64,000 nucleotides of DNA from the NCBI GenBank assembly GCA_022791455.1, contig JAAVZC010000013.1, positions 186,001-250,000 on the forward strand. The letters are read 5' to 3'. How positions within the stretch are numbered: the stretch's first letter is position 1; every line of letters starts with the position of its first letter. Made by a program: the position numbers and the translations under genes. Under the pieces are notes generated by a model. It saw only the letters and a list, made by a program, of their open reading frames with translations. It had not been told where the DNA came from and did not search any database. The DNA comes from Eggerthellaceae bacterium. GTDB lineage: Bacteria; Actinomycetota; Coriobacteriia; Coriobacteriales; Eggerthellaceae. Below are positions 9,579 to 21,760 of this stretch, piece by piece.

Positions 9579-10330
9579 ACCTCGTCCCGGAAACCCTCCA
9601 ACTTCTTCTCGCCAATGCCGCTCACCCGCGTAAGATCGTCCACGGAAGAGAAGGCGCCGTTCTTCTCGCGATCATCCACGATGCGCTTCGCGAGCGCCTC
9701 TCCGATGCCGCTCAAAGTAGTGAACTCATCAGCGCTTGCCGTGTTGATGTTGAGCGGGCCTGACGATGCTGCCGATCCGCCCACGGCCGTTCCCTGCGAA
9801 CCGCCGGAAGAAGGCGCGGGCAGCGTTCCTTCCGCCACTTGCTGGGCGCTGGGAATGATCACCTGCATGCCGTCCTCCACCGGCGCCGCCAAGTTCACGG
9901 CATCCAGCACCCCTTCGGCCGTAGCCCCGCCGGCCGCCTTCACCGCATCGTCGACGCGAGAGCCGGCAGGCATGCGGTACAAGCCCGGCACTGCAACGCA
10001 TCCGCCTACGTGAACGGCTACCTCCTCTGATGCAGAAGCCTCTGCTTTCTCGCTTGTGACATCGGAGGCTCCTCCCGTTGAATCCTCGGCCGAATCCTTG
10101 GCGTCGGAACCGGAGGCATCTTCCGCCGCCTGGCCTTCTTCCGCACCGGCGACTTCTGCCCCATCACTCGGCTGGATGGTCACCGCCGGGGCCGCCAACG
10201 CTCCCATGGCAACGAAGCCAATCACCACCGCTACCACGCCGGCCGCGACCGCCGCCACCGCGGCCCGCGGCACCTTACCACGCGCAAGTCCTTTCAGATC
10301 GACCGCATTCACTTCATCGATGAAAGCCAT
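9569..10330 (-). CDS. comEA: ComEA-family DNA-binding protein (SLBB plus helix-hairpin-helix)
   Basis: ComEA is the membrane-anchored receptor that binds incoming double-stranded DNA. The 253 residues comprise a cytoplasmic N-terminus and one transmembrane segment at about 24-47. A long acidic Ala/Ser/Glu/Asp-rich linker covers about 55-110. An SLBB domain follows (VHVGGCVAVPGLYRMPAGSRVDDAVKAAGG, about 111-140, continuing through DGMQVIIPS). A C-terminal tandem helix-hairpin-helix domain starts at LNINTASADEFTTLSGIGEALAKRIVDDR and ends at VSGIGEKKLEGF. The order is the standard one for Gram-positive ComEA. It is translationally coupled to comEC by a 10-nt overlap. Confidence 0.93.
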   Translation of the reverse strand: MAFIDEVNAVDLKGLARGKVPRAAVAAVAAGVVAVVIGFVAMGALAAPAVTIQPSDGAEVAGAEEGQAAEDASGSDAKDSAEDSTGGASDVTSEKAEASASEEVAVHVGGCVAVPGLYRMPAGSRVDDAVKAAGGATAEGVLDAVNLAAPVEDGMQVIIPSAQQVAEGTLPAPSSGGSQGTAVGGSAASSGPLNINTASADEFTTLSGIGEALAKRIVDDREKNGAFSSVDDLTRVSGIGEKKLEGFRDEVCV

Positions 10331-10511
10331 GGCTCCTCCTTGCCTCTCAGTTAAGGAAAAGCCTAGCGTCCGCGTTCGCCAGCGCGGCTGCAGCTCGTCG
10401 CCAAAACCAGCTCAAGAATGCGCCGTCGCGGCGGCAAAATGCCGCACCGGCGACACAAATTTTCCGCCCCTGCACCCCACCGATTCTCCACGCCAACCGC
10501 ACGAGAGCAAC

Positions 10512-10536
10512 AAAAAAGCGCCGTCGAAACGGCGCT
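10512..10536 (-). terminator. Rho-independent terminator of the mihF-gmk-rpoZ-thiI operon
   Basis: On the minus strand the 8-bp stem AGCGCCGT/ACGGCGCT with a 4-nt loop is followed by TTTTTTG. It lies 20 nt downstream of the thiI stop codon. Confidence 0.9.
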
Positions 10537-10555
10537 CGAATCACAGAGAGGCAAG

Positions 10556-11764
10556 CTAGTCTTTCGGCGGCTTGTACGAAGGACACGCGTAGTCGTGCGG
10601 TTCCGCCGCTTCCATCAGCTCTTTCACCCATTCTTCCACAGGGAAGGCCTTCTCTGCCTCTTCAACCACGGGAATCTTCGCGTGAGTCTCGGGGGAGCGG
10701 GGCATGAACAGCGTGCAGCAGTCCGGCGCATCCTGAGAAGAGATGTCGAACGTGCCCAGCTTCTGGGCCTCGGCGATGATCTCCAGCTTGTCGGTGCCGA
10801 TGAGCGGCCGGAACACCGGCAGATCCACCACGGCGTTCGTGCAGGCGATGTTGTCCATGGTCTGAGAGGCAACCTGCCCTAGGCTCTCGCCGGTCACGAG
10901 CGCGCCAGCCCCTTCCCGCACAGCAATTGCCTCAGCCACCCTAAACATCAGTCGCCGGTACAAGATGATGCGCAAAGACGGCGGCGCCAACAGGGAAATC
11001 TCCCGCTGATAGTCGCCGAAGGGCACAATGTAAAGCCGCCCTACGCAGCCGTTCTTTGCAAGCACCTGGCAAATCTCATCCACCAGGTACTCCGCCGCAT
11101 CGGAGGTTTGCGGACGACCAGAAAACATGACCGCCACGCAAGTGGCGCCGCGGCGGGCGATGCGCCACAAGGCCACCGGCGAGTCGATGCCAGACGAAAG
11201 AAGGCACACGGCCTTTCCGGAGCTGCCCACCGGCAAGCCGCCGATACCCCGCAGCGACCGCGCGTACACGTAGGCGGCGTTTTGCACCACCTCAACGTTC
11301 ACCGTCACGTCCGGGTCCTTCATGCGCACCTGTTTATCCGGATGGGCCTCGCAGAGCACCTCGCCAATCTGGCGATTGATGTCCATAGAGCCCACAGGGA
11401 AGTCGGTGTGATTGCGGCGCCCGTGCACCTTGAAGGTTTGGAAGTCGCCGGCATCGGCCAGGGCGCTCAGAGCCGCCTGTCCGATGACCGCCATGTCGCG
11501 CTCGCACTTGAAGCCGCAGGAAACCCGCGCCACGCCGGGCGTGAACAAAATGGCGTCCGTCACCGCGCAGGCCTCTTCGAAGCTGGTGCCCTCTTTCAGA
11601 AAGACTACCAGCCGGCCGGACACCCGATGGATGGTCACCACGGGATATAACGCAAGGAGCGCCTCGAGATTTTTCTGGAGGCGCTTCTCGAAGGATGCAC
11701 GGTTGTGGCCCTTAAGGCCAATCTCGTGATAATGAACCAGGATGATTCGCTGGAACTGTTCCAT
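10556..11764 (-). CDS. thiI: tRNA 4-thiouridine synthase / thiamine sulfur-transfer protein
   Basis: ThiI adenylates U8 of tRNA and transfers sulfur to it, and in some bacteria also supplies sulfur for thiamine thiazole. The 402 residues contain an N-terminal ferredoxin-like domain (VHYHEIGLKGHNRASFEKRL), then a THUMP domain (about 60-165, including FKVHGRRNHTDFPVGSMDINRQIGE). The PP-loop ATPase follows with LSSGIDSPV at 189-197 and GRPQTS near 215. There is no C-terminal rhodanese domain, so this is the shorter Bacillus-type enzyme that needs a separate sulfur donor. It lies 3 nt after rpoZ and is the last gene before a clear terminator. Confidence 0.95.
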   Translation of the reverse strand: MEQFQRIILVHYHEIGLKGHNRASFEKRLQKNLEALLALYPVVTIHRVSGRLVVFLKEGTSFEEACAVTDAILFTPGVARVSCGFKCERDMAVIGQAALSALADAGDFQTFKVHGRRNHTDFPVGSMDINRQIGEVLCEAHPDKQVRMKDPDVTVNVEVVQNAAYVYARSLRGIGGLPVGSSGKAVCLLSSGIDSPVALWRIARRGATCVAVMFSGRPQTSDAAEYLVDEICQVLAKNGCVGRLYIVPFGDYQREISLLAPPSLRIILYRRLMFRVAEAIAVREGAGALVTGESLGQVASQTMDNIACTNAVVDLPVFRPLIGTDKLEIIAEAQKLGTFDISSQDAPDCCTLFMPRSPETHAKIPVVEEAEKAFPVEEWVKELMEAAEPHDYACPSYKPPKD

Positions 11765-11767
11765 TTC

Positions 11768-12028
11768 CTAGTGGTTCTTGACGTCGATGGAGGAAGGATC
11801 GTAGGACACTTCCCCGCGAACCACTTCGTTGAAGGCCATGGACAGCGGCTTCTTGTCGGCAGCACGGGCAATTTCCACCGCAGTCTGCAGCTGGATGGCG
11901 CGATCGCGCTGGCCGCGCATCATGTCGTTGATGTCATGGGCGCGCTTGGAGGCCAGGGCGCACAGCAGGAAGCGGTCGTTGTCGGTGCGGTCCAGAAGCT
12001 CGTCGATTTTCGGTTCGATAATACTCAT
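11768..12028 (-). CDS. rpoZ: RNA polymerase omega subunit
   Basis: Omega is the small subunit that helps fold and protect beta-prime. The 86 residues include the conserved RFLLCALASKRAHDIND segment (about 19-35), the typical omega motif in which the basic-Ala-x-x-Asn/Asp region contacts beta-prime, and KPLSMAFNEVVRGEVSY in the second half. The length is normal. It sits between gmk (3-nt gap) and thiI (3-nt gap). The gmk-rpoZ order is conserved in many bacteria and supports the call. Confidence 0.93.
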   Translation of the reverse strand: MSIIEPKIDELLDRTDNDRFLLCALASKRAHDINDMMRGQRDRAIQLQTAVEIARAADKKPLSMAFNEVVRGEVSYDPSSIDVKNH

Positions 12029-12031
12029 GTT

Positions 12032-12607
12032 CTACAGTCCTTGAGGTTTCTCGGCTTGGGCATTCACGTAATCGACCAGTTCCGCCGTGGCGGTTTCAAG
12101 GTCGTCATTTACCAGCCGCTTATCATAGCGCATTTTCTGCGAAAGCTCCAGCCTCGCCGCCTCCATGCGCTTTTCAATCACGTCATCGGTCTCCGTGCCG
12201 CGGCCGCGCAGGCGGCTTTCCAGCACTTCCAGCGACGGCGGCTCGATGAAGACCAAATGGGCCTGGGGAATTTTCTCCTTCACTTGGAAGGCCCCCTGCA
12301 CGTCGATTTCCAAAACGACCTGCTTGCCCTGGGCCATCGCTTCTTCTACCGAGGCCTGCGGCGTGCCGTAGCAGTTGCCGGCGTATTCCGCCCATTCCAA
12401 AAAACCGCCCTGTTCGGCGCGCTTAAGGAAAGTGTCGCGATCGAGGAAGTAGTAGGAAATGCCGTCCTGTTCCCCCTCCCGCGGCTTGCGGGTGGTGGCG
12501 GAAACCGACACCCAGCTGTCGGGAACTGCGGACAAAAGTCGAGCCACCAGGGTGCCTTTGCCGGCCCCTGATGGCCCAGAGATGACAAATAGATTGCCAG
12601 TTCTCAT
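12032..12607 (-). CDS. gmk: Guanylate kinase
   Basis: Guanylate kinase converts GMP and ATP to GDP and ADP. The 191 residues open with the P-loop GPSGAGKGTL at about 10-19. They continue with SVSATTRKPREGEQDGISYYFLD (GMP-binding), the YGTP segment near 82-85, VLEIDVQGAFQVK, and the lid region RLRGRGTETDDVIEKRM. Length and motif order are standard. It is placed between mihF and rpoZ, the usual actinobacterial order, with gaps of 3-6 nt, so co-transcription is near certain. Confidence 0.96.
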   Translation of the reverse strand: MRTGNLFVISGPSGAGKGTLVARLLSAVPDSWVSVSATTRKPREGEQDGISYYFLDRDTFLKRAEQGGFLEWAEYAGNCYGTPQASVEEAMAQGKQVVLEIDVQGAFQVKEKIPQAHLVFIEPPSLEVLESRLRGRGTETDDVIEKRMEAARLELSQKMRYDKRLVNDDLETATAELVDYVNAQAEKPQGL

Positions 12608-12613
12608 GAAGTT

Positions 12614-12922
12614 CTAGCCCAGACGGCTGAGAAGAGCCTCCGTCTGACGCTCGCCCAGGCCGCGCAGACGACGGCTCTCGGCGATCTGGAGCTCCTTCAT
12701 GAGCTTTTCCGCTCGAGCCTTGCCGTAACCGGGCATGGTCTCGATGAGGGCGGACACCTTCATGCGCCCCACAACCGGATCGTCCTTCATGGCGATGACG
12801 TCGGCGAGGGTGATCTTCTCAGACTTCAGGTCCTCACGAACCTGCGCCCTCTTGATACGAGCCGCCTTGGCTTTCTCGAGAGCTTGCGCACGATCTTCGG
12901 CACTAAGTTGAGGTATGGCCAT
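12614..12922 (-). CDS. mihF: Actinobacterial integration host factor
   Basis: mIHF is a small nucleoid protein unrelated in fold to HU/IHF. It bends DNA and in mycobacteria was found as the host factor for phage L5 integration. The 102 residues show the family signature in its C-terminal half: VGRMKVSALIETMPGYGKARAEKLMKEL, a helix-two-turn-helix region, followed by RRLRGLGERQ. It starts at an ATG with AGAAGGAG upstream. The position directly before gmk is conserved throughout Actinobacteria and supports both the call and the taxonomic placement. Confidence 0.93.
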   Translation of the reverse strand: MAIPQLSAEDRAQALEKAKAARIKRAQVREDLKSEKITLADVIAMKDDPVVGRMKVSALIETMPGYGKARAEKLMKELQIAESRRLRGLGERQTEALLSRLG

Positions 12923-12954
12923 TAGTTTCTCCTTCTATCGCATCGGCAGCCGAG

Positions 12955-12982
12955 ATAATAGCATGAAAGTTCCCAGCGTCAG
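12955..12982 (-). promoter_or_regulatory. Candidate sigma-70 promoter for mihF operon
   Basis: On the minus strand CTGACG (12982-12977) and TATTAT (12960-12955) are separated by 16 nt. The -10 box lies about 33 nt before the mihF start codon. The -10 matches the consensus well and the -35 moderately. Confidence 0.45.
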
Positions 12983-13107
12983 CCCACAATTTCCCGTTTT
13001 CTCGTTTTTCGACCCAAATATGGGAGGTAAATTTGACGCTTCGTCATTGGTTGATAAGGGAAGAAGCCGCGCCGACCATTCGCCCCTCCATCTGCCCAAA
13101 ACAGGCC

Positions 13108-13141
13108 GCCGCCCCGTCGCGGAAACCGGCGGCGGGGCGGC
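13108..13141 (-). terminator. GC-rich hairpin after pyrF, probable terminator
   Basis: The 9-bp perfect stem GCCGCCCCG/CGGGGCGGC lies about 40 nt beyond the pyrF stop. It is followed on the minus strand by GGCCTGTTTTGG, so the U-tract is short and slightly displaced. It marks the likely end of the carAB-pyrKDF transcript. Confidence 0.55.
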
Positions 13142-13182
13142 GAAGGAATCGGTGGATCAAAGAACTTGAGGGCGATTTCCGC

Positions 13183-13923
13183 TTACAGGCCACAGGCGTC
13201 AAGTTCGGCGGCAATGGCGTCGAAGGCGGCCACCGGGTCGGGCGCCTGCACAATGGGGCGGCCGATGACGATGTGGGAAGCGCCCCGCTGGAAGGCCTCC
13301 GCGGGAGTGGCCACGCGGCTCTGGTCGCCCAGGGCAGCGCCGGCCGGGCGCACGCCGGGGGTGACGATGTAGGCGTCTGGCCCCAAGATGGAGCGCAGAT
13401 CCGCTGCTTCCTGCGGGGAAGCCACTACGCCGGAGATGCCGGCGTCCTGCGCCAGCATGGCCATGGCCGCCACCTGCTGGCTCATGGGGCGCTCGATGCC
13501 CACTTCCGAGAGCATCTCTTGGCTCATGGAGGTGAGCACGGTGATGCCGAGGGTGGCGGGCACGTCCCCGCCGTACTCGGCCGCACCCGCCACGGCACCG
13601 CGCTGGGCCGCTTCCATCATGGCGCGGCCGCCCACCGTGTGCATGGTGATCATGTCGGCACCCGAGGCAGCGGCGGAGCGGGCGGCTCCTTCCACCTGAT
13701 GGGGAATGTCGTGGAACTTCAAGTCCAGGAACACCTTGAAGCCGCGGCGCTTGAACATCTTCACGATGGCCGGGCCCTCGGCGTAGTAGAGCGTCATGCC
13801 GATCTTCAGCCAAGTGGCGTGGTCCTCCAGCTTGTTGGCAAGGGCGATGGCCTCCCACGAGTCAACGTCCAGGGCCACCATCACGCGGTCTTTCGCGGGA
13901 ATGGAATCGAAGGCAGTTAGCAT
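13183..13923 (-). CDS. pyrF: Orotidine-5'-phosphate decarboxylase
   Basis: PyrF catalyses the last step of UMP synthesis, decarboxylating OMP. The 246 residues form the single-barrel bacterial enzyme: [19 protein letters not shown] (substrate Asp) at about 14-32, [11 protein letters not shown] with the conserved Lys near 41, and the catalytic [13 protein letters not shown] near 69-81, containing the D-x-K-x-x-D triad. The sequence [21 protein letters not shown] and [12 protein letters not shown] bind phosphate near the C-terminus. The start codon overlaps the pyrD stop by 7 nt. It is the last gene of the carAB-pyrKDF unit. Confidence 0.96.
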   Translation of the reverse strand: MLTAFDSIPAKDRVMVALDVDSWEAIALANKLEDHATWLKIGMTLYYAEGPAIVKMFKRRGFKVFLDLKFHDIPHQVEGAARSAAASGADMITMHTVGGRAMMEAAQRGAVAGAAEYGGDVPATLGITVLTSMSQEMLSEVGIERPMSQQVAAMAMLAQDAGISGVVASPQEAADLRSILGPDAYIVTPGVRPAGAALGDQSRVATPAEAFQRGASHIVIGRPIVQAPDPVAAFDAIAAELDACGL

Positions 13924-14849
13924 TCCAGTGCTCCTATCAGCTCGTTCACGTCCTTCACGCCGTAGCGCTCGCAGTAGTCGATGATGCCGTCCACCACGTC
14001 CACCGTGGCAGTGGGGTTGGCGAAGTTAGCGGTGCCCACCGCGACCGCCGTGGCGCCCGCAAGCATGAACTCCACCGCATCGGTGCCGTTCGAGATGCCG
14101 CCCATGCCAAGCACCGGAACAGAGACGGCGTTCGCCACCTGCCACACCATACGCAGCGCCACCGGCTTCACGGCGGGACCGGAATAGCCGCCCACCACGC
14201 GCGCCAGCTGCGGCCGGCGGGTGCGGGCGTCGATGGCCATGCCCAACAGGGTGTTGATAAGGGAAACGCCGTCGGCGCCGGAGGCTTCGGCCGCCTTCGC
14301 GATCTCGGTGATGTCTGTCACATTGGGGGTGAGCTTCACGATAAGGGGGCGCTTGGTGGCAGCGCGGCACAGGCCCACCACCTTCTCCACGCTGGGCACA
14401 TGGCAGCCCATGGTCATGCCGCCGGCGTCCACGTTGGGACAGGAGATGTTCACCTCGTAAGCGGCCACCGGCGCCTCTTCCAGCGCCTCGATCACCGCTA
14501 CGTACTCGTCGAAGCTGTGGCCGGAGACGTTCACCATGGCTGTGGCCCCTTGCCCGGCCAGCCACGGCAGCTCCACTTCCTTCAGATGGGCCACTCCCGG
14601 GTTCTGCAGGCCGATGGAGTTCAGCATGCCGGAGGCCGTTTCGGCGATGCGCGGGGTGGCGTTGCCCTCCCAGCCGTTCAGTGAGACGCCCTTGGTGGTC
14701 ACGGCGCCGAGCGACGCCACATCCACGAAGTCGGCGTATTCCATGCCGGCCCCGAAGGTGCCAGACCCTACCGTGACCGGGTTCTTCATGGGAAGCCCGC
14801 CCAGGTTCACCGCCAAGTTGACAGCGGTCTCTTTCGGTTTGCGCGCCAT
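13917..14849 (-). CDS. pyrD: Dihydroorotate dehydrogenase, class 1B catalytic subunit
   Basis: PyrD oxidises dihydroorotate to orotate on FMN. Its partner PyrK passes electrons to NAD+. The 310-residue protein shows [20 protein letters not shown] near the start, the [12 protein letters not shown] segment, and [17 protein letters not shown]. Next come [13 protein letters not shown] with the class 1 active-site Cys region, [11 protein letters not shown], and [25 protein letters not shown] for FMN phosphate. I chose the ATG at 14849 because it overlaps the pyrK stop by 1 nt (TAATG) and matches the family N-terminus; the open frame upstream is inside pyrK. The adjacent pyrK shows it is the heterotetrameric 1B type. 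Confidence 0.95.
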   Translation of the reverse strand: MARKPKETAVNLAVNLGGLPMKNPVTVGSGTFGAGMEYADFVDVASLGAVTTKGVSLNGWEGNATPRIAETASGMLNSIGLQNPGVAHLKEVELPWLAGQGATAMVNVSGHSFDEYVAVIEALEEAPVAAYEVNISCPNVDAGGMTMGCHVPSVEKVVGLCRAATKRPLIVKLTPNVTDITEIAKAAEASGADGVSLINTLLGMAIDARTRRPQLARVVGGYSGPAVKPVALRMVWQVANAVSVPVLGMGGISNGTDAVEFMLAGATAVAVGTANFANPTATVDVVDGIIDYCERYGVKDVNELIGALEC

Positions 14850-15640
14850 TACCACACCACCTCCGTTGCCGGGAAGACCGGGCCGTCCACGCAGGCGCGC
14901 TTCTTGCCGTTCACGGTATCTACCACGCACGACAGGCAGGCGCCCACGCCGCAGGCCATGCGCTTTTCCAGCGACACTTCGCAGAACACGCCCGCATCGG
15001 CGGCCATGCGCGCCACAATCTTCATGAGCGGCTCAGGTCCGCAGCAGGCCACGTAGTCGAAGGGCTCCCCCGCCGCGGCGGCCTCGTCGAGCGCCTCTTG
15101 CACGAGCGGGGTGCAGAAGCCGGCGCGGCCGAAGCTGCCGTCATCGGTGGAGCAGAGCGGCTCGCAGCCAAGCGCCCTGCCGAAACGGCGGCGCGCCACC
15201 AGCGCCTCTTCTGTTTGGGCACCCAAGATGGCGGTCACGTCGGCCCCCTGCGCCTTCAGCTGGCACACAAGCGGGTGAATGGGCGCGCTGCCCACGCCGC
15301 CCGCAACCAGCAGCGCCTTGCGGCAACCCTGGGGCGGCTGCCATCCGCGCCCTACCGGGCCGATGACCTCCACTTCGTCGCCCGGCTCCAGCGTGGTCAT
15401 GTGCTCGGTGCCGAACCCCAGCACCTGGTACATGATGTCGATGGTGCCCTCTTCGGGGTAGGCTTCGTACACGCCGAAGGGACGACGCAGGATGTGCCCC
15501 TCCATGCCGGGGATGCGCGTGTGCACGAACTGCCCCGGCAGCGCATGAGCGGCAATCTCGGGCGCCTCCAGCGTCATGATCCAAATGCCGGCGCCCGCTT
15601 CCTCGTTGAACAGGATGGGTGCCTTCTCGTTATAGAGCAT
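14849..15640 (-). CDS. pyrK: Dihydroorotate dehydrogenase electron-transfer subunit
   Basis: PyrK carries FAD and a [2Fe-2S] cluster and links PyrD to NAD+. The protein has the ferredoxin-reductase layout. An FAD-binding barrel has [10 protein letters not shown] and GPVGRGW, and an NAD-binding fold has [18 protein letters not shown]-terminal cluster loop, [15 protein letters not shown] followed by ACVDGPVF, supplies four cysteines. The start is uncertain. The ATG at 15640 follows a GAAGG motif and fits the family N-terminus (263 residues). An ATG at 15697, directly after the carB stop, would add 19 residues but lacks a good ribosome-binding site. Confidence 0.92.
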   Translation of the reverse strand: MLYNEKAPILFNEEAGAGIWIMTLEAPEIAAHALPGQFVHTRIPGMEGHILRRPFGVYEAYPEEGTIDIMYQVLGFGTEHMTTLEPGDEVEVIGPVGRGWQPPQGCRKALLVAGGVGSAPIHPLVCQLKAQGADVTAILGAQTEEALVARRRFGRALGCEPLCSTDDGSFGRAGFCTPLVQEALDEAAAAGEPFDYVACCGPEPLMKIVARMAADAGVFCEVSLEKRMACGVGACLSCVVDTVNGKKRACVDGPVFPATEVVW

Positions 15641-15704
15641 TGCCTTCTGCCACCGCCCTCTCTCTTCAGTTAAAAACCCTTCGGCAGATTCTAGCATCTG
15701 AACG

Positions 15705-18927
<3,223 letters not shown>

Positions 18928-18935
<8 letters not shown>

Positions 18936-20283
18936 TCTGAACCCCCTTGGCTTCCGAAGAGAAATTCCAACCGGCCAGGCGGTCTTTCGCGATGTCGATG
19001 TCCAGGTAGTCCTCACGGCCGTCCATCAGACGGGTGAAGGCGGTGAACAGGTAGTGGGCGTCGGTGGGCCCGGGCGACGCCTCGGGGTGGTACTGCACGC
19101 TGAACGCGGGGATGTCCAAGAAGGCGATGCCTTCCGGCGTGCCGTCGTTGAGGTTCACGTGCGTCAGCTGGATGCGACCGAAGCGAGGGTTGTCCACCAC
19201 CGGCGCCACCTTCGCCCGCGCCCAGAAGCGCAGGTCGGGCTGGTGGTTCTTGAAGCCGCCGGAAAGGTTGGGGATCAGATTGCCAAGGGTGGGCCACACC
19301 AGGCCGAAGCCGTGGTTCTGGGCGGTGATCTCCACGCGGCCGGTGCGCAGATTCATAACGGGGTGGTTGCCGCCGCGATGGCCGTACTTCAGCTTCTCGA
19401 TGTCGGCACCGCTGGCCTTCGAGATCATCTGGTGCCCCAGGCAGATGCCGAAGATGGGCACCTGGCCCAGCAGCTTCTCCACCTGGGTGTAGGTGCCATC
19501 CACCGCTTCCGGGTCGCCGGGGCCGTTTGAGAGGAACACGCCGTCGGGGTTCATGGCCAGCACTTCTTCGGCAGGGGTGTCCCAGGGAACCACCGTCAAA
19601 TCGCAGCCGCAGCGCACCAGGTTCTGCAGGATGGACTCCTTGGCGCCGCAGTCGTAGGCCACCACCTTGTAGCGGCCCGGTTCGCTTTCGGTGACAGCGA
19701 ACTTGTGGCCCTCGGGCAGGTCGGCCGGCCCGACGGCGCGGGGCTCGTCGCAGGAAACGCGCTGCACGTGGTTCTCCCCCACCAGCTGGGCGCTCGCGCG
19801 CACCTTCGCCAGCAGGCTCTCGGGGCTCACGTCCTCGGTGGAGAGCACCGCCCGCATGGCGCCGTTGTCGCGCACGTGGCGCACGAGCGCCCGGGTGTCG
19901 ATGCCCTCAAGGGCCACGATGCCCTTCATCTTCAGGAATTCCGGCAGGCTCAAGCCGCTTCGCCAGTTGGAGGGATGGGCGCACATGTCGCGCACCACCA
20001 GGCCGCTGAGGGCCGGGCTCGCCGACTGCACGTCGTCCAGGCTCACGCCGTAGTTGCCAATTTGCGGATAGGTCATGGTGACGATCTGGCCCGCGTAGGA
20101 GGGGTCGGTCAGCACTTCCAGGTAGCCCTCGAGCGAGGTGTTGAAGCAGATTTCGCCGTACACCTCCCCCGTCGCTCCGCAACGGGTACCTGCGAAATAG
20201 GTGCCGTCTTCCAACATGAGGGCCGCAGGCATCGGGTTCTGCTTGGTGGTGCCCTGCAGCAATTGCTTCGAGACTTCGCTCAA
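18928..20283 (-). CDS. carA: Carbamoyl-phosphate synthase small (glutaminase) subunit
   Basis: CarA hydrolyses glutamine and channels ammonia to CarB. The N-terminal CarA-specific domain has [45 protein letters not shown]. The class I glutamine amidotransferase domain follows, with the nucleophile in FGICLGHQM and the catalytic His in [13 protein letters not shown] chose the TTG at 20283 because AAAGGA lies 7 nt upstream (451 residues). A GTG at 20313 is in frame but touches the leader terminator, and an ATG at 20232 fits the family core but has no clear ribosome-binding site. Expression is probably controlled by the PyrR-binding leader directly upstream. Confidence 0.95.
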
Positions 20284-20313
20284 CGCCGTTCCTTTCCCTT
20301 GAGGACTGGCCAC

Positions 20314-20340
20314 AAAAAACGCCCCGGATAGGCCGGGGCG
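20314..20340 (-). terminator. Leader terminator (attenuator) before carA
   Basis: On the minus strand an 8-bp stem (CGCCCCGG/CCGGGGCG, 5-nt loop) is followed by TTTTTT. It lies between the PyrR-binding RNA motif and the carA start, the arrangement expected for UMP-dependent attenuation. Confidence 0.88.
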
Positions 20341-20368
20341 TACAAGTTAACCAAGATCCTAAGTTCTT

Positions 20369-20402
20369 CCCTTGTCGGTCTCTCTGTACCGCCCTTAAAA
20401 GG
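20369..20402 (-). promoter_or_regulatory. PyrR-binding RNA motif in the carA leader
   Basis: The minus strand reads CCTTTTAA, then GGTACAGAGAGACCGACAAGG. This matches the known PyrR anti-antiterminator pattern (UUUAA ... CAGAGAGRCYGRCAAGG), in which a conserved hairpin is stabilised by PyrR plus UMP. The same 20-odd nucleotides recur in the pyrR leader at 23423-23456. In the Bacillus model, PyrR binding here lets the downstream terminator form. Confidence 0.88.
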
Positions 20403-20467
20403 TCAGAAAGCATGATAAAGGTTGTTTTGTGCGCGCCCGCCAGTTTTCCGCCAGCGCGCACAAATTT

Positions 20468-21760
20468 CTATTCAACGATGACGCCGTCCTCCATGGTGGC
20501 GTAGCCGCCGACGTAGGTGTCGGTGGCGCGGCCCTTCAGCACGACGCCGATGAAGCCCGAGTTGTTGGCGCGGGAGTAGAAATCGCCCACTTCAACGGTC
20601 CATTCCGCTTCCGGATCGATCACGGTGAGGTCGGCCACACATCCGGCCTTGATGGCCACCGGCTCGTCGCGCATCAGCTCGCGCGGCTTCACCGCCATCA
20701 GTTCCACCATGCGGTTGTAGTCGATGACGCCCTTGGCCACCAGGTTGGTGAGCACGAGCGACAGGCTGGTCTCCAGGCCGGTCATGCCGAACGGCGCCAG
20801 CTCGAACTCGCGGTCCTTCTCCCAGTCGGTGTGGGGGGCATGGTCGGTAACGATGCAGTCCACGCTGCCGTCCGCCACGCCCTCGATGAGCGCAGCCGCA
20901 TCCTCGGCAGTGCGCAGCGGCGGGTTCACCTTAAAGCAAGTCTGGTACTCGTCGGTGATGGCATCCTCGGTCAGGAACATGTGGTGCGGGGTCACCTCGC
21001 AGGTCACCGGCAGGCCCTCGGCCTTCGCAGCGCGCACCAGATCAAGGCCGCGCTTGGTGGTGATGTGCTGAATGTGCAACGGGCAGCCGGTCAGGCGGCA
21101 GAGCGCAATGTCGCGGGCGATCTCGATTTCCTCGCCCTCGGCCGGCCAGCCGAGCATCCCCAGACGGGTAGAGGCCACGCCCTCGTTCACCTGGCCGTCC
21201 CCTACCAGCGCGTCGTCCTGGGCGTGCACCATGACCACCTTGTCGAACTGGGAGGCGTAATCCAGCACGCGGCGCATCATGCCGGCGTCCTGGATGCCCT
21301 TGCCGTCGTCGGTGAAGGCGCTGGCGCCGTGCGCCACCATGTCGCCCATTTCGGAAAGGGTCTCGCCCTTGAGCCCCTGGCTGCAGGCGCCGGCCACGTA
21401 CACGCGGGCCTTGCCCTTGGCGGCGGCGATGGCCTTCACGTACTCTACGCCCATCGCGTTGTCGATGACCGGGTTGGTGTTGGGCATGGCGCAAATGGCG
21501 GTGAAGCCGCCGTGGGCCGCCGCGCGGGTGCCGGAGGCGATGTCCTCCTTCTGCTCCCCGCCCGGTTCGCGCAGATGCACGTGGATATCCACCAGGCCGG
21601 GCACAATAATCTTGCCGGTCAGGTCGCGCTCCACGCCCTTCTCCATGGTCAGGTTGTGGCCCACTTCGACAATCTTGCCGTCGCGAACCAGGATGTCGCA
21701 CACTTCGTCCAGACCAACCTGCGGGTCAATCACACGGGCGTTCTTAAGCATCAAAGCCAT
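20468..21760 (-). CDS. pyrC: Dihydroorotase (class I)
   Basis: PyrC cyclises carbamoyl aspartate to dihydroorotate using a zinc site. The 430 residues include the metal-binding DIHVHLREPGGEQKED at about 59-74, TAICAMPNTNPVID with the substrate Asn near 90-100, VMVHAQDDALVG near 178, HIQHITT near 232, and CIVTDHAPHTDWEK near 305. These features and the length identify the class I (longer) type. The ATG at 21760 lies 7 nt from GGAGG and overlaps the pyrB stop by 17 nt. It is the last gene of the pyrRBC unit; a separate leader begins carA. Confidence 0.96.
   Translation of the reverse strand: MALMLKNARVIDPQVGLDEVCDILVRDGKIVEVGHNLTMEKGVERDLTGKIIVPGLVDIHVHLREPGGEQKEDIASGTRAAAHGGFTAICAMPNTNPVIDNAMGVEYVKAIAAAKGKARVYVAGACSQGLKGETLSEMGDMVAHGASAFTDDGKGIQDAGMMRRVLDYASQFDKVVMVHAQDDALVGDGQVNEGVASTRLGMLGWPAEGEEIEIARDIALCRLTGCPLHIQHITTKRGLDLVRAAKAEGLPVTCEVTPHHMFLTEDAITDEYQTCFKVNPPLRTAEDAAALIEGVADGSVDCIVTDHAPHTDWEKDREFELAPFGMTGLETSLSLVLTNLVAKGVIDYNRMVELMAVKPRELMRDEPVAIKAGCVADLTVIDPEAEWTVEVGDFYSRANNSGFIGVVLKGRATDTYVGGYATMEDGVIVE

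Noticed and set aside
13142-13182. pyrE within the pyrimidine locus
   Set aside because: No orotate phosphoribosyltransferase motif is found before or after pyrF or anywhere between 12.9 and 23.5 kb; the only PRPP-loop protein is PyrR.
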